Shown here: piece by piece, positions 12,329-25,440 of the stretch
Position numbering within the stretch: position 1 is the first letter of the stretch
Layout: every line of letters begins with the position of its first letter
NCBI GenBank assembly: GCA_903813345.2
Contig: CAIIXF020000009.1
Span: 20,115,759-20,175,758 of the forward strand
DNA length: 60,000 bases
Direction: 5' to 3'
DNA from: Owenia fusiformis
Taxonomy: Eukaryota > Annelida > Polychaeta > Sabellida > Oweniidae
Position numbers and translations under genes: made by a program
Notes under the pieces: model-generated
Told to the model about the DNA's origin: nothing
Seen by the model: the letters and a program-made list of their open reading frames with translations, nothing else
The model's database searches: none

Positions 12329-15300
12329 ATGTGGATGTTAATTCTTATCCATGCTATAGGATACGTGGCAGCACAATCTTTCCTAAGACGTGAGAGGTTT
12401 TAACATAATATATGAGAAATCATAGTACAAGTCGGGCCAATAAAATGCCCCTTTAGTTGAAAACGTTTAGTACTAATTAATTTACTATAATATTATAAGT
12501 GGAAAGAGAATTTAGTAAATCCCTACCCACAAGGGAAATTGTGTCAAGAAATTCAAGAAAGTATGACCCAATATTGATAATCTAAGCCAATTTTTAAATT
12601 GAACCCATTTCAATGTACTGAAACTATTTTATTTAGCCCTTTTAGTCCTATAAATATGTCGTTTTACTTCATAATACATATTTTATCCTGTTATTATGTT
12701 TCTAACGGCATGGTATGTTTAATTGATTTCTTTTTAATTCTAGCTGAGAAAATACCAGAACTATCCGCAGCACAGATAGGTGAGTAGTATGAGTGATATG
12801 ATAATTGTTTAATTGTGTAATACAAGTATACCTTTAGAGAGTGGTATGGTCTTTCTAATTATTGTCGATTAATGCAAAGCAATGGTAGATGACTATGCCA
12901 CATTTCAATACCAGTGAATCAATATCTGCCACTTCTAGCTTCTTGCCAACTGACCGGACTCATTTCCGCTGATGACAGTTGCTGTCACTTTATCAAGTGT
13001 GATTTGAATCAAAATGTTGGCTGGAAGTTCCCATGTCTCGGAAAAACAGTCTGGAATTCGCAACTGTGTTCATGTGTTCCTGAAAAGACATATCGATCTT
13101 GTGATAGGAGCCAATGCCCAAGTAGGTATCCCCTTCATTTGGTCGATAGAAATCAAAATAACCAATAATCAATTTCAACTTTCGATTATTAGATATAAAA
13201 GGGATGAACGTCGACCTCGCAAACTATAAAATCCGTACCAATCGTTGTTGTAATTCTCTAATTTCTTCTCCTACTTACTGGTATTACTGTTATCAGGAAT
13301 AATTTCGTCTTGTTATATTTCAGCCATTTCATTACCTGGGACCACTGCCCCTTGCCCCATCGACCTTGGTTCAGGTATTTGCAAAATTACACCAACAGCA
13401 GAAATATTTTTGAAATATATTTGCCTCAATAAATTCATGTGTAAGAAAAGTGAAAATATGCAAATAACCTAACATCTTGTATAGAATGATCTTATATATA
13501 ATTAACACAAAATTAGAACAAGGCTACGAGGTACGCCACCTATTGGCGTTATTCAAAACCATATTTCTGCATTGATTACACTTGCCTCATCAATTCTTAT
13601 AATGAGCTCTTTAGATTGAATTATGATTCCCTTGTCAGCGTTGTCACGAAGAGCATCAATTCAAACCGGCTTTATTTTTCAATTCTCGAAATTAGTCTGC
13701 GATTGGTTGTAGGTATATTTCCTTTTTTAATGTATTCTTAAATTCATCTGCCACGTTCTCCTAATTCCATAAGATATGGCGACCTCTATATTGGAATAAC
13801 TTTTCTTATCGAATGGGTAAATTCGGCGAGTATTTTCAAAATACAGTCAATTTCATTGAAACCAATGACTTAAAATTAAATTTACATTGTGTTATTATGA
13901 AGTATTTTTATAGATGAATGCTGTCTAAAAGGGACAGGCCAAATATTTAGAGGAGACGAAAGCAACTCAAGTGTGTACTATTACCAAGGAGAGTTGGACT
14001 TCCAAATCTGTCCCGAAGGTCAAATATTTGAGCTTGATTCATGCTGCTGTGAGGGACCAGTAGGAGGTTTGTTGGATTACGTTCATTATGTCACCACCAA
14101 GAAGTGGTAACGTCACAGCTTTTGTGACCGGCTCTCGGTTGGCGTCTGCAAAAATGTCATTCTTTTGTAATCGTGTACTTTGTCCTAAGTTTTTAGACTA
14201 GTTGACATGTAATGTCTCGTATATTAATGTATATCGCCCAATATAAAGAATATGAATGGCAAGTATTTATATGTTACCAAGTAAATCCAAGGAAAAATAT
14301 CCTAAACACCAGCTGGACGCTGGGCATGACATACATTATATTCACATTACTTATTACCTAAATCAACGTCCAGGTATTCCAAAACCATGCATCACTTATG
14401 AATATAACGGAAATTTCGTGGACAGTGATCAGAATGTGCATGGTGACCCCGATGGTGTAGTTATAACGAGACCAGGTTTCAAAGGTGCTGGTTCTGCATC
14501 ATTTGGTGAAGGAGCGAGCTTAGAAGTCCCATATTTCAGCAACGCCTACATGGGCATCCGATTTGCCGCCGCCACTTATTTCAGTCTGGATAGCTTAGAT
14601 GAAGAGAGTGACGGGCTTCTCTTTCACAACGGAGAAGAAGATGGTGTAGCCGCCACTGTCAAGATGGAGATAATGTCATGTAAAGGTGTACAGTATTTAG
14701 TCGCTGGTGTGTCAGCATGTGACCGGGTAGAAGACATATTGATCACACTTACTGGAGTAAGTAAATGAGAAACATAACAAAAAGCTATTATATATCAAGT
14801 TAATGGAAATTCGCACATTACTTAGAACATACGAGGTCATTCAATAAGTTTACGGAGAAATACTCTCATTTCAAAGGTTTTCAATATTTTTCATGAAATT
14901 TTCGCATAACATCCAAAAGATATCTATCTGGTTGTTGATCCTTAAAACATTAGCATATCTTGTCTAATTGGTACAAAATATCGGTTAATATCATGGTAAC
15001 TTGACTTTTAGGTAGGCGGGACACTTTTTACGTCACACTATTCCTTAGAAAGACAACAGAATAGTATGCAAAGCTATGATTGATTCGACCGCGTTTCCCC
15101 TTATCTACTTACTATGTATATCTGCTATATTACTTCTCATAGTCCCATGTATTGTACCGTGAGGTGTACTCTGCCCTCGCTTCTGTTAAATGCACAATCA
15201 ATTCTGTTTAACCCCTTGGTGATACAGTGCTCTGTTGTCTTCATGATCAGGGAAACTTGTTCGCAATCTGGATTGCAGTTGAAAGTTATCGCATTGTTCC

Positions 15301-18300
15301 ATACCGTACATGTCATAACGTATCCTTCATCTTGTTCAAAACAGTAAAATCAATGATTGCCGCATCATAACATCTTAACCATACACTTTCCAAATCGAAT
15401 GCATCATTTCTTGTTTGGTCTGCCCTCCAAGGACACAGAATCTAATGACAGTTCTAATCTTTGAAAGGTCATTTTTAAAATTAAGTCATCTTTGAATCTC
15501 TCAAGTGTGAATATATAAGCACAAATGTCAAAGGGAAGGGTGACTAAAAACTTTAAAGAAACCCAACAAGAAAAGCAAACTGTAAGTGTAAATCTGTCAT
15601 AAGAAAAGTAGACCCTATATATCCCAAAACCATGATCTAACGTGAAAAGAAACAATGTTTAACATCCCCCTCCCCCCTCCAATCGAGAACCAATATCACA
15701 ATCCAGGACCAGAACACCAAGGCACATTTCATTCATACTGAAGTCATTACAATACATGTTGAAGAAAAATTGAAAAAATTGATAGCCAATACTCATAACA
15801 TCAAAAATAGTTGTAGATACTAGTTTTACAAGTTACCAGATAAATGACATTTATGGTGGAACATGTCAAATCTACAACAGAGTCAATGGGATATTGTTTT
15901 CCATTGAATGATGATTTAAATATTTTTGACATTGCCATGAGCAATTATTGGTGATATAAAGTTTACTGGAACTGTGTGACTTTGGTGTCATTCACTTGTT
16001 CCACATTAACCATTATAGTAATTTAAACGGGAAAAATAGAAAATAGTAGGGAAATTCCATTGAAATAACTTACCCTAAAGTCAAGTTACCGTAATAACAA
16101 TTATCTTTGATCAATTCTATAAGAGATGCTGATATTTTACTAAGCATGCCAGATATTCTTTGAATGTTATGTGAAAATTTCATGAAAAATATTAAAGCCC
16201 TTTGAAATGAAAGCATTTTCCGTAGACTTATTGAACGATCTGGTACAAGACTGCATTTTCATTTTCTGCTGTATTTTATTTAGATTAGTACGAATACATG
16301 GTATAGAGCTTTTTTGACATTCAACGAAGGCAACATGGAAATTGGATATAGTGATGCTGACGGTATAGTTATCGCGTCTGAAGAAATATTCGAACCAGGT
16401 ACTTTCCAGTTTCAATCAATTCATGTTTAGTACATGCATTGTTCAAAGAATACTATATTCTCGGTTCATATTGCGGTTATTAAAATAACAGAACATAACA
16501 CAAAGGAATATTTTGGCTCGTTTAAATATGTTAATATATTGTCACTTCATATAAAGACTTCTACAGTCTGTTATTAATAGCAATATTTTCATAGTTTGAA
16601 AATTGTCTACAAAGTTGTCTAATCAACTATTCCATCACCAGGATGTGAAATTGGTGAATTTTAGGGTGGTAAAAACGAAAACCCTGCATTTTCCTCATAT
16701 CTTCGTCATTTTAGAAAATGATTCCCTGATATTTATCATATTTGTATGTAACAACCCGACGTAGGCAGTCGTAAGGGGTTGGATTAATTAAAGTGTGTTG
16801 GAGAAGATTAATAGTCGGGAAATGAATTTTGAAAGTAAATAAGGGAGTTTGCCTCAAATATGATGGAATAAAATAACAAAATAAATATATAAGATTATAT
16901 AAATCAAAGTATTTTAATGCATACTAAAATTACTAATGCAGAGATGTGCACAAAAACTTACAATTAGACAATACCAGTCATTTAATTCACATGTACTCAG
17001 CTAATTACTATACCGTCCGATGCAATGTGGGAATATCAGAACATATAAACAATATAATGAATCAATACAATTAAAGACAATCAATCAATCGATAACTCAC
17101 CAAAACGTTTCTGAGGGTGGGAACACTTATATACTTCCCGAGACATAGAGCAATTGAGCATTACATACATACAATAAAATATACGTTTGCCACTGACTCA
17201 AAGCCACCGGTCTCTGTAAGAATAAGAACTGGGAACTAAATACACAATGTTGATTGGTTGACAATGGTACAATACTCTGAAACTTGATCAAAATAAATAA
17301 AAGACATAAACGTGTAACATATAAGGACCCAAGTCCGTCACATGTATATCATTCAATTCCTACGAGCCTACCATATACCATGACCATTTGACTGATTCAG
17401 ACTGGTTTTGGACGACGTGTGCAGGATTGCCTATAATGCAATAGTGGCCAGTGGGGCCTGTGTTGTAACATTGTGACTATCAGTGTGATGGTCATGGAAT
17501 ATAGAGTAATTTCCTAAAATAACAAAGATTTGAGGAAAATAGCATCAGGATTTCTTCATGGTATAGGGCTGGTATAAAATTGAATGATGTACAAATGTGT
17601 AAAATATCAGGGAGTAATTTCCTAAAATAACAAAGATTTGTGGAAAATAGCGTCAGAATTTCTTTTTTTGACCACCCTGTACAATTTTATTTTAAAACAT
17701 TATTTTCTTGAAGAATAACAAGATGGCCACGTTCACACTTTATATAGATACTCCAACGAAGGACAACATTCAATTTTTGTTCTGATTTCTACAGCATACA
17801 TTGCTTGTAAGAAATGAATATCGTCTATTATTTATTTGAACAAGGCTCCCAAAGACGCAAATTTATATTTTCCAATGAGAATGTCAGAAATTCGTTATTT
17901 TCTGACATTATAACTCACAATAAATTTATATTAATCAACGGTCCGAAAATTCGAACCAATATCTTGATACCTCGTGTGTGTTTTGGAATTTTTGTTTGGA
18001 AATAAGACCAAAATTTGCGATTCAAATTCTGAAGTGAACAAAATGGCGGCTGTTCGAATTCGATTTTTAATTACGACATTTTCGTATATGGCAGAATATC
18101 GAGTTGGAACCCTGGGAGCCAATCCTCCTGTATTTGAGAAAAAGCATATCATAGTACTGCTTAAAATTCCTATTCTAATGGGATAAAAAGTTTTAAAGTC
18201 AGTGTCATGGTCACATCATTGATATGTCATATTTTAATATCTTTATCAGCATGATAAACCGACCAAGAAAAAACTGGCTAAAAACCCTTTTCCATTGAGA

Positions 18301-20950
18301 TACATATATTTTGAAATTGGTATCTGTCTGATAGTTAAACTCTAACATTTTAAGAAGGTTACAAATCAATGTCAATCTTGTAGATCCTATTCCTACACCC
18401 GAGATAATGACATTCTTGGACTGCCTGAACGAAAGAACTAAGAAGTCACTGGACAGGACTCTAACTGCAATGAATGATGTGGAAACCGATACTGCAGAGG
18501 AACGGAATTTAGTGGACGAGGCAAAGGTATTATGGTTTAATTGATCTCTCGATCCAATCAATTTTTAAATAAGTTTATTTTTCATAGCACATTTGATGTC
18601 CTGTTGTGGGGAGAATTAGACTCATTAGTAGTTGTCTATCCACTGCGGATTAAGAATATATCGTGTACCTTTGGCTTTATCCAGTTCATGTTTTCCGTTT
18701 ACCCACTTTGCTATATGTTTTCTCTATTCGAATGTTTTGAGGACTGTTTGGACGAGATTAAAACATATCTTGATGCATTAGATGACTTCACGACGAAGCC
18801 AGAGGATGCGATTGGTTTGACTGCTCTACGAAAAACAACAAAGGCATTGAAGCCCATTGTTAGACGATGCAGACGAGGAAAAACTATAGATGTGAATGAA
18901 TTGAATACTTTAACAAAGGTCATGGAGGATACAATTGAAAAGTGAGGATGATTATACCCAGCATTATCAATCATATTAATCAGCCCATACTTGTAAAACA
19001 AGTAATAAAACCTTTTAATTTTGACAGGAAAGCATTTTAAAAGTTGTTAACACTATTGAGATTGATATAGATATAAAAATATATCGAAAAGCTTATCACT
19101 TAACAAAAGTTGATCTTTCTGATTATCAATTACCATTTTGTTAAAATTACAATTTAGGGTAAATGAAATCATAACAAATGTCAAGGCTGGACTTGTCAAG
19201 TTGTGCGAGCTGAAAGAAAACAAAAAACTGTACAGGGATATTCTAGAAAGTCCTCAGAGGAAAGAGTTGAATGTTCTAAAGAGAAAGCTGAGAAGGGTAA
19301 GGATTTCAACTTAAAAACAATATGAGACCTATAACAAATACTTACAAATAGTCATCGGTCACCTTATATGTGAAATCATACTGTACATCATGTTATTGTT
19401 CTTTATTCCATGTTGTTGCACAATGCAGATCCCTTTCATAGGAATTCTTTGTTGTTTTATTAGGCAGCCGATGCGATTGACAAGGAAAATCCCGTAGTTA
19501 CTGGAGGTAATAACCCGGGAAAGTTCGATATACTTTTAGAAGAGGCTCAAGCATGCCAGGCTAAGCAAGGCAGGAAAAAGAGAGGTAACACTACACATAT
19601 ATTACTGAAAAACTGAAAATGTTATTACATCCTTCCAAATAGATTGAGCTGTCATAATGAAGATGAAGGACTAGAAACGAAAAAGGTTCTCATACACTCC
19701 AAGTTTACCCTACTATCACACCAAACTAGTTCTCACTACGTTCTCGGAAACGGGCTTCAACTGTGTACGAACGGACTGGACCTACTAAGAACCGTTTGGG
19801 ATCTATTTACAAACTGCGATCTTCAAAACTGGCTTTAAACTGTGTGCGAACGGAATAAACGTAGCTGCAACTTTCTAAAGTCTATTTACGAACTTTATGA
19901 ACGTTCTCAGACGGGAATGTGATTTTAGAATTTTGAATCGATTCAAAATTCGATGGCGATCGTTCCGTTCTGTAATCAGGTCATGTTGACCTTCTAGACT
20001 AAGGGACGCGTTCTACGACGTTGCACACCGACGTGGTGCGACCTGAACGAACTGCGAACGAGATGGACGTATTGAAGACTGTTCAAGAACGAAGAAGCTA
20101 ATTATTTCAGATATATTTCCCGACCACAGCCAGATTGAGCACGTTTTACGACGTTTTTGTAGGACTGGCAAGAACGGGTAAGAACTAGTTTGGTGTGATA
20201 GGGGGGTTACGCGCGTTTTCAATATGTTTTAGACAATGAATAATCGATAATAAAAACTTGACATACAATCGGAAATGTATGACTATGAGATAAGCCATAC
20301 TTCGTAGTTAAACTCATAATTACATTTTCTGCGTACTAAAATCGTTTGTCCCAAAGTACCCACCATCTATAACATTCATTTAACGCAATGATGAGATGGT
20401 TTGACATCTTAACATCCTTTTGTTCGAAGCATGAATTTGTAACCATCATCTTGTTTTTCTGTTAGCCATGCAATCAATAAATGTATTATGACCAAACAGG
20501 GATGATGACTTGACCAATGAAACAGCGGTCCATCTTAACATAAAATCATGATGACAGCTAAAAAAAATATACAAATTTGTTAATAGCCCCGTACCTGCAA
20601 ACAAACGTTGATACATTGTATCTTTTTTCCGGGACACCCCTGGATTCTGAAACTTTGCAATCTTATGTAACTTTCTTTAAAGAACATAGTGATATATATA
20701 ACATAATAGAGTAGCTATGATACATGTATGAGTTTATGGGAGGGTGCATACATATGAAACACCCTGTATTCTACATTGTATCGTCTCTACACCACACTAA
20801 CACTAGAATGTAGTATCTGTTCAGTAATTATGAATCTTCGTTTTACACATGCTTGTTTTAATAGATATCGAGAATGATCAGATTCCTTCAATCGCGACAA
20901 GTAAACACCCACTTGTGATTGGACCAGATTTCCTTGGAACGTTAGACCAC
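12329..20950 (+). CDS. Gene B: secreted CBM14 + LamG-like matrix protein
   Basis: Twelve plus-strand exons join in frame: 12329-12389, 12744-12779, 12939-13121, 13324-13374, 13914-14066, 14374-14756, 16284-16398, 18384-18526, 18742-18941, 19158-19296, 19464-19584 and 20865-20950, giving 557 codons. By analogy with gene C a short terminal exon must follow. One candidate is 21793-21831 (12 codons, then TAG), but it lies inside a repeat arm, so the true stop is unresolved. Parts: signal peptide MWMLILIHAIGYVAA, CBM14-like domain (34-93), linker ending PCPIDLGS, cysteine module DECCLKGTG to SCCCEG (111-161), LamG-like domain (162-327; YFSNAYMGIRFAAATYF is shared with A), helical Lys/Arg-rich region, basic site GRKKR at about 524-528, and tail DIENDQIPSI. 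The long LamG exon is unsplit, as in A. Introns hold several transposons. Confidence 0.88.
14832..16243. mobile_element. Mariner-like element with long inverted ends, intron 6 of gene B
   Basis: Ends CGAGGTCATTCAATAAGT (14832) and, inverted, CCAGATCGTTCAATAAGT (ending 16243) are each flanked by TA. Inverted similarity extends about 180 bp inward on both sides. The interior (about 15480-15830) is a block shared with 25130-25440, so another repeat is inside or was captured. No intact transposase is seen. Confidence 0.82.
16662..17679. mobile_element. Degenerate CAGGGTGG-family element carrying a nested LTR
   Basis: The left end (TAGGGTGGTAAAAACG) and right end (GACCACCCTG, followed by TA) form inverted repeats of about 70 bp, both reading on into CCCTGATAT. 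A 50-bp segment near the right end is tandemly duplicated (17508-17558 and 17610-17663). The body is interrupted by the LTR-like insertion at 16747-17342. Intron 7 of gene B. Confidence 0.7.
16747..17342. mobile_element. Probable solo LTR, 596 bp
   Basis: The segment begins TGTAACAACCC, ends GTCCGTCACA and is flanked by a 4-bp direct repeat TGTA (16743-16746 and 17343-17346). TG...CA ends with a short target duplication are typical of LTR retrotransposons. It contains an AT-rich TATATAA-like stretch near 16885 and no coding sequence. It sits inside a DNA transposon, so it inserted later. Confidence 0.65.
17690..18340. repeat. Partial copy of the 21406-25129 palindrome family
   Basis: Two blocks match the arms of the large palindromic element. 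CTACAGCATACATTG near 17790 matches near 21650, and TTTTAATATCTTTATCAGCATGA near 18233 to about 18340 matches near 25020-25130. The sequence between them differs. It lies immediately 5' of exon 8 of gene B, within intron 7. Confidence 0.6.
19708..20206. mobile_element. PIF/Harbinger-like MITE in intron 11 of gene B
   Basis: The terminal inverted repeat reads CCCTACTATCACACCAAACT on the left and CCCCCCTATCACACCAAACT inverted on the right, continuing to about 26 bp. The flanks carry TTA on both sides (19705-19707 and 20207-20209), the 3-bp target type of PIF/Harbinger elements. It is 499 bp with no transposase. A truncated second copy starts at 21182. Confidence 0.72.
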
Positions 20951-21181
20951 GTAAGTCATTTGAAATGATCTGTATTGTATAAATCTATGATAGGTTTTAA
21001 GCTAAATGTATCAACCTATTTTAAATTAGACTTATGTATAGAAAGATGGATGTGATTCTTTAAACGTTATTATTTTTGAAGAACTGATTATACTTGACAA
21101 TTTGAGCATATTGTTTAACTCTGACTAAAATAAACATATATTTTGAAGTCAAGTGGGGGAAAAAGTATTGATTATTGTTAA

Positions 21182-21400
21182 CCCTACTATCAAATCAAAC
21201 TAGTTCTCACAACGTTCTCGAAAACGGGCTTAAACTGTGCACGGGCGGATTTGACGTACTAAGATACCCACTAAAAACCGTTTGGGATCTGTTTACAAAC
21301 TTCATGAAACTACTCGAACGAGTAGGTCCTCCAGAACTTAGAGCATGCTCAAAATTTTCTGGTGATCGTCACGTTCTGCAATCAGAACGAGTGACAATAA
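21182..21400. mobile_element. Truncated copy of the Harbinger-like MITE
   Basis: It begins CCCTACTATCAAATCAAACT after TAA and follows the first copy for about 200 bp (CGTTTGGGATCTGTTTACAA against CGTTTGGGATCTATTTACAA). Its right end is missing where the large palindrome begins at about 21406. Confidence 0.65.
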
Positions 21401-21405
21401 ATATA

Positions 21406-24400
21406 TTAGACAGGTTCCAATTTCAGAATATCTCAAGGGATAGGGTTTTTGAGGCATTTTTTAGAAAAAGCAACAGACCTATTTTTTCTGGATCAGTTTT
21501 TCATGCTGATAAAGATATTAAAAGATGACAGCTCAACGGGGTGGTCACGACACTGAATTTTAGCGTTTTTACCCCCCTGTGAAATTATTTTAGGGGGTAC
21601 TATAATATTAGTTCATAACTCAAAGGATATATAAACCATTGTTCTAAGTTCTACAGCATACATTGTTAGTACAGAGATGAATACTACCCTAAAGTTATAG
21701 GTTGATATCTTTGTTGGTTTCGGAAAAATACAATTAATTAGAAAGAAATATGCAATTTTTGTCATTTTTTCTTGCTTATTTTATATTTGTAGCTTCAAGC
21801 AAAATATGATAACTTAAACAGCTCAAAGTAGTATTCTAACAACATTCCCAAGGTATGTGTGATATTGTAATACATCTATTATAGTGATGAAGTACTATTT
21901 TGTAATTTTAATATGACTTTATAGTGCCCTACCCCTGGTAAATAGAAGAAAGTTGGTGTGGTTTTCTTCTGGTTTTAACATTTTATTGTCTTCTTAGTTG
22001 AAGATACAATCAATTCTGTCAGTTAACCATGAGTAGCTTTACAATGGTTAACTATTCCCATGAATAGAGGGTTGGGACCTCAAAAATACCAGAACTGTTA
22101 AGTGGCATCCTTGGGCAACCCTCTTCAGAGCATTTTCCTTATATAATCCGATAAAATCTGCAGGGGACACTATAATAAACCTATATATCTAAGATACTAA
22201 TGAAGATACTGAATTCAAATTTTCAGGATTTGGTCCTGGTATGATAGGTAATCTGTATGACAAAAATGACAAAAAGAAAAAACTCTGTTGCCAACTGCAA
22301 ATGAAGCCAAGATTTTAATAATGAACATTCATATATTTCAACAAACATGGCATACGATTTGGACAATGATGATGAAACTCTGAGGGAAAATTAGACGAAA
22401 CATTAATGTGAGTGGTCCAAAAATAACACTTATATGTTTTGAAAAAGTTATGCTCTCGGGTGAATCAGTGCTCATTTAAGGATAGTCTGAATCAGGTGAA
22501 TTTTTTAACCTAATTGTACCCCTCCCCAAAACCCCCAAATTTTGACAATTGTCGAAAAGTGGCAAACAACAATTAAACAAACATCATTAAAATTAAATAT
22601 GGCTATTTCGCTTCTATGTCATAAAGATATGGTACGATCTCAGGTCAATCAATAAATTTCACAAGTGACACTCTATCTTATGAAGAAAATATTATCGTAT
22701 TTGAAGACATGTCAAAAATTTGGTGGAAATAATTTTGTCACTCCTGATTTGACCTGGAAAGGTTCAGGTAAGTTATCACAAACAATTTCAGACAGTTATA
22801 TCTTTGATTATGACTATTTTCTGACCATGAAGTCAGGGTATACAGGGATAATAAAGTCAATCGGACTCGGAGATATTTCACTAGCAATCAACCCATCAAT
22901 ATATTTTTTCAAAGTTGTTGACCTCATTTTCACCAAAAATGCTATCATTTTATTAATGTTTAATGCATTACTTTTCTTTATTTTAATGTATCAAATAGCT
23001 CTTGAAAAGAAAACTGAATTCCCCTAAGATTAGTGTTCCCCATGTTATTTCCCCTTTGAAATAATTCATGCTATCCATTGGTTTCAGTTCATTTTGGTCA
23101 TCCAAATTCAGTGTCTTTAAAGTCCCAGGAGCAATCCACTTTTCCTCTTAGGAAATAGAACATGTCTCAAAGCATATTCTAATTATGCATTCAACAATAT
23201 AATTAAAGGTTGCATCTTTGGTGAAAATTAGGTCACCATTTTTAGTAAAAAGTATGTTGATTGGGCCATTCCCTTTAATATCACTTAGGTTTGATTAATC
23301 ATTATATTTACTTTTCTTGAAGATAATGAATAGATCTAAAAGATATACCCATGTTCATGGTCAGAAAATATTCATAATTCAAGTTAGAATTGTCTGAAGT
23401 TGTTTGCGATAACCTACATGCTCCTTTATAACATTATTATGTAAATACAGTAGAACCTGTGTAAGTGGAACACTCCATTCTGCCACAAAGCGTTCCACTT
23501 AGAAGGTGTTCCACTTACGGAGGTTTTGGGTTCGCAGGGAACATACAAGATCAAATATAGGATTTATATGTATCATTGGAAATATGATTCTCCCTTCATT
23601 ACAGGGCAGGTATATACCATTAATAATCCATTTATTTTACTCAAAAAGGTATCTGACATTCTTAATCCTCCTCATTCTGCCAAAAATGTTTTCTGACATT
23701 CTTAATCCTCCTAATTGTGCCAGTCTCAGGAACAAGGATTAGGCAATTAAGTTTTAAAGACTTGTTCCTACTGCTAATAATTCAATTGTTTTTAAATGAC
23801 ATTTTTCATCTTACTTATTAAGTTTGAAACAAACAGCAAGGGATATTAATTAGTGGTAGCATCACGTGTCCAGTTCTACAGGAGGTTAATCCAATTTTCT
23901 GAATGAAAATCTTATGAAATCCTAATTTGCTGATTATCAAATTAATTGTTGGTTGCATCACATGTTGACCTCTACAGGAGGTTAATCCATTAAAATCCTA
24001 ATTTGCCAATTATCACAGTATTACCTGTTTTCATACCCAGATATCATTGAGGGAGATTAATTCTGTTTACATATATCAATATTGAAATCTATGGAAATTG
24101 ACTGTTCCACTTAGCAGGTTAATTTTTCAATATGGAGTGTTCACTGTTCAAGTTTGGAGGTGTTCCACTTACAGAGGTTCAATTAACATTAAGTCAATGG
24201 GTTTTTAAAATGGGACTTTGAAAAGGCGTTCCACTTGGGAGGTGTTCCACTTACAGAGGTGTTCCACTTAGCAGGTTCTACTGTACATTACTTGTGCATG
24301 ATGACCACCATAGTCTAGTTGCTCAAATGAGATCAATTGATGATTATAATGTTTAGACTTTATGTCAATGTCAAGACTGTATGCCAACCTCTCTAGTATG

Positions 24401-25129
24401 TGATTACACTAGATTTCATTATGATACATGTACTTAATTGAAAACTTACATATAAAATATCTTAAGTCCTATATTCTAGTAATAAATGAATTAGAATGTC
24501 ACCTAACATTTGATGATGGTATGAATTTATTGATTTGGTGTCTATCAATACATGTTTCTAACTTAATGCTGCAAAATGATAAAATTCACCACATTCACTT
24601 TCTTCAATTTTCCAGGGGTAGGGCACTATAAAGTCATATTAAAATTACAAAATAGTACTTCATAACTAAAATAGATGTATTACAATACCACACATAGCTT
24701 GGAAATGTTTTTAAAATACTACTTTGAGCTGTTAAAGCTCTCATATTGTGCTTGAAGCTACAAATATAAAATTGGCAAGACAAAAATTGCGTATCTTTTT
24801 CCTGTTTTTTATATTTTTCTGAGACCAATAAGGGTATCAACCCATAACTTTAGGATAGTATTCATATTTGTACTAGCAATGTATGGTGTACAACTCAGAA
24901 CAATAGCTCACATATCCTTTGAGTTATGAACTAGTTTCATAGTACCCCCTAGAATATTTTCCTAGGGGGGTAAAAATGCCAAAATTTAGTGTCGTGACCA
25001 CCCCGTTGAGCTGTCATCTTTTAATATCTTTATCAGCATGAAAAACTGATCTAGTAAAAATAGGTCTGTTGCTTTTTCTAAAAAATGCCTCAAAAACTTG
25101 AATTATTTGAATTGGAACCTGTCTATATA
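21406..25129. mobile_element. Large palindromic element, 3.7 kb
   Basis: The left arm (about 21406-21990) and right arm (about 24560-25129) are inverted copies over more than 500 bp, from AGACAGGTTCCAATT at the edge to GCCCTACCCCTGG inside. Shared landmarks include GACAGCTCAACGGGGTGGTC and CTAGGGGGGTA. The centre holds a pogo-like element (23448-24283) and an unrecognised 120-codon ORF (22665-23027) with hydrophobic stretches. No transposase motif was recognised, so the superfamily is unknown. It lies just downstream of the resolved part of gene B. Confidence 0.75.
23448..24283. mobile_element. pogo/Tigger-like non-autonomous element
   Basis: Both ends read CAGTAGAACCTG inward and are flanked by TA, as in pogo-class Tc1/mariner elements. 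The ends carry several direct copies of GTGTTCCACTTA with AGAGG or AGCAGG spacers. It is 836 bp with no long ORF and is nested within the palindrome of 21406-25129. Confidence 0.82.
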
Positions 25130-25440
25130 AGCACTAGTGCCAAAGGGAAAAAATTAAAAGTTGAAATGGGTCTTAGCAAGAAAAAGCAAACTCTAAGTGC
25201 ATACCAGTCAAGAAAAACAAACCCCATATAGCCCAAAACCATGATCTAACGTGAAAAGAAACAATGTCTAATACCCCCCCCCCCCCCTTCCCCCACCATT
25301 CAAGAACCAATATCACAATCCAAGACCAGAAGACCAAGGGACATTTCATTCATACTGAAGTCATTACAATACATGTTGAAGAAAAAATTAGAAGTTGATA
25401 TCCAATACTCATAACCTTAAAAATAGTTGTAGATACAAGT
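25130..25440. repeat. Dispersed repeat shared with 15480-15830
   Basis: About 300 bp align with the interior of the mariner-like element in gene B. Matches include CATGATCTAACGTGAAAAGA, AACCAATATCACAATCCA and GTCATTACAATACATGTTGA. A C-rich run lies at about 25275. It abuts the right edge of the large palindrome. Confidence 0.75.

Noticed and set aside
15404-15655. 83-codon minus-strand ORF
   Set aside because: It falls inside the repeat block shared with 25130-25440 and is not kept open there.
21793-21831. Terminal exon of gene B
   Set aside because: The acceptor and frame fit, but the sequence is part of a repeat arm duplicated at about 24750 and does not resemble the gene C tail; kept only as a candidate.
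22665-23027. 120-codon ORF as a gene
   Set aside because: It lies in the centre of a palindromic repeat, is rich in Phe/Ile/Lys as expected from AT-rich text, and matches no family I know.
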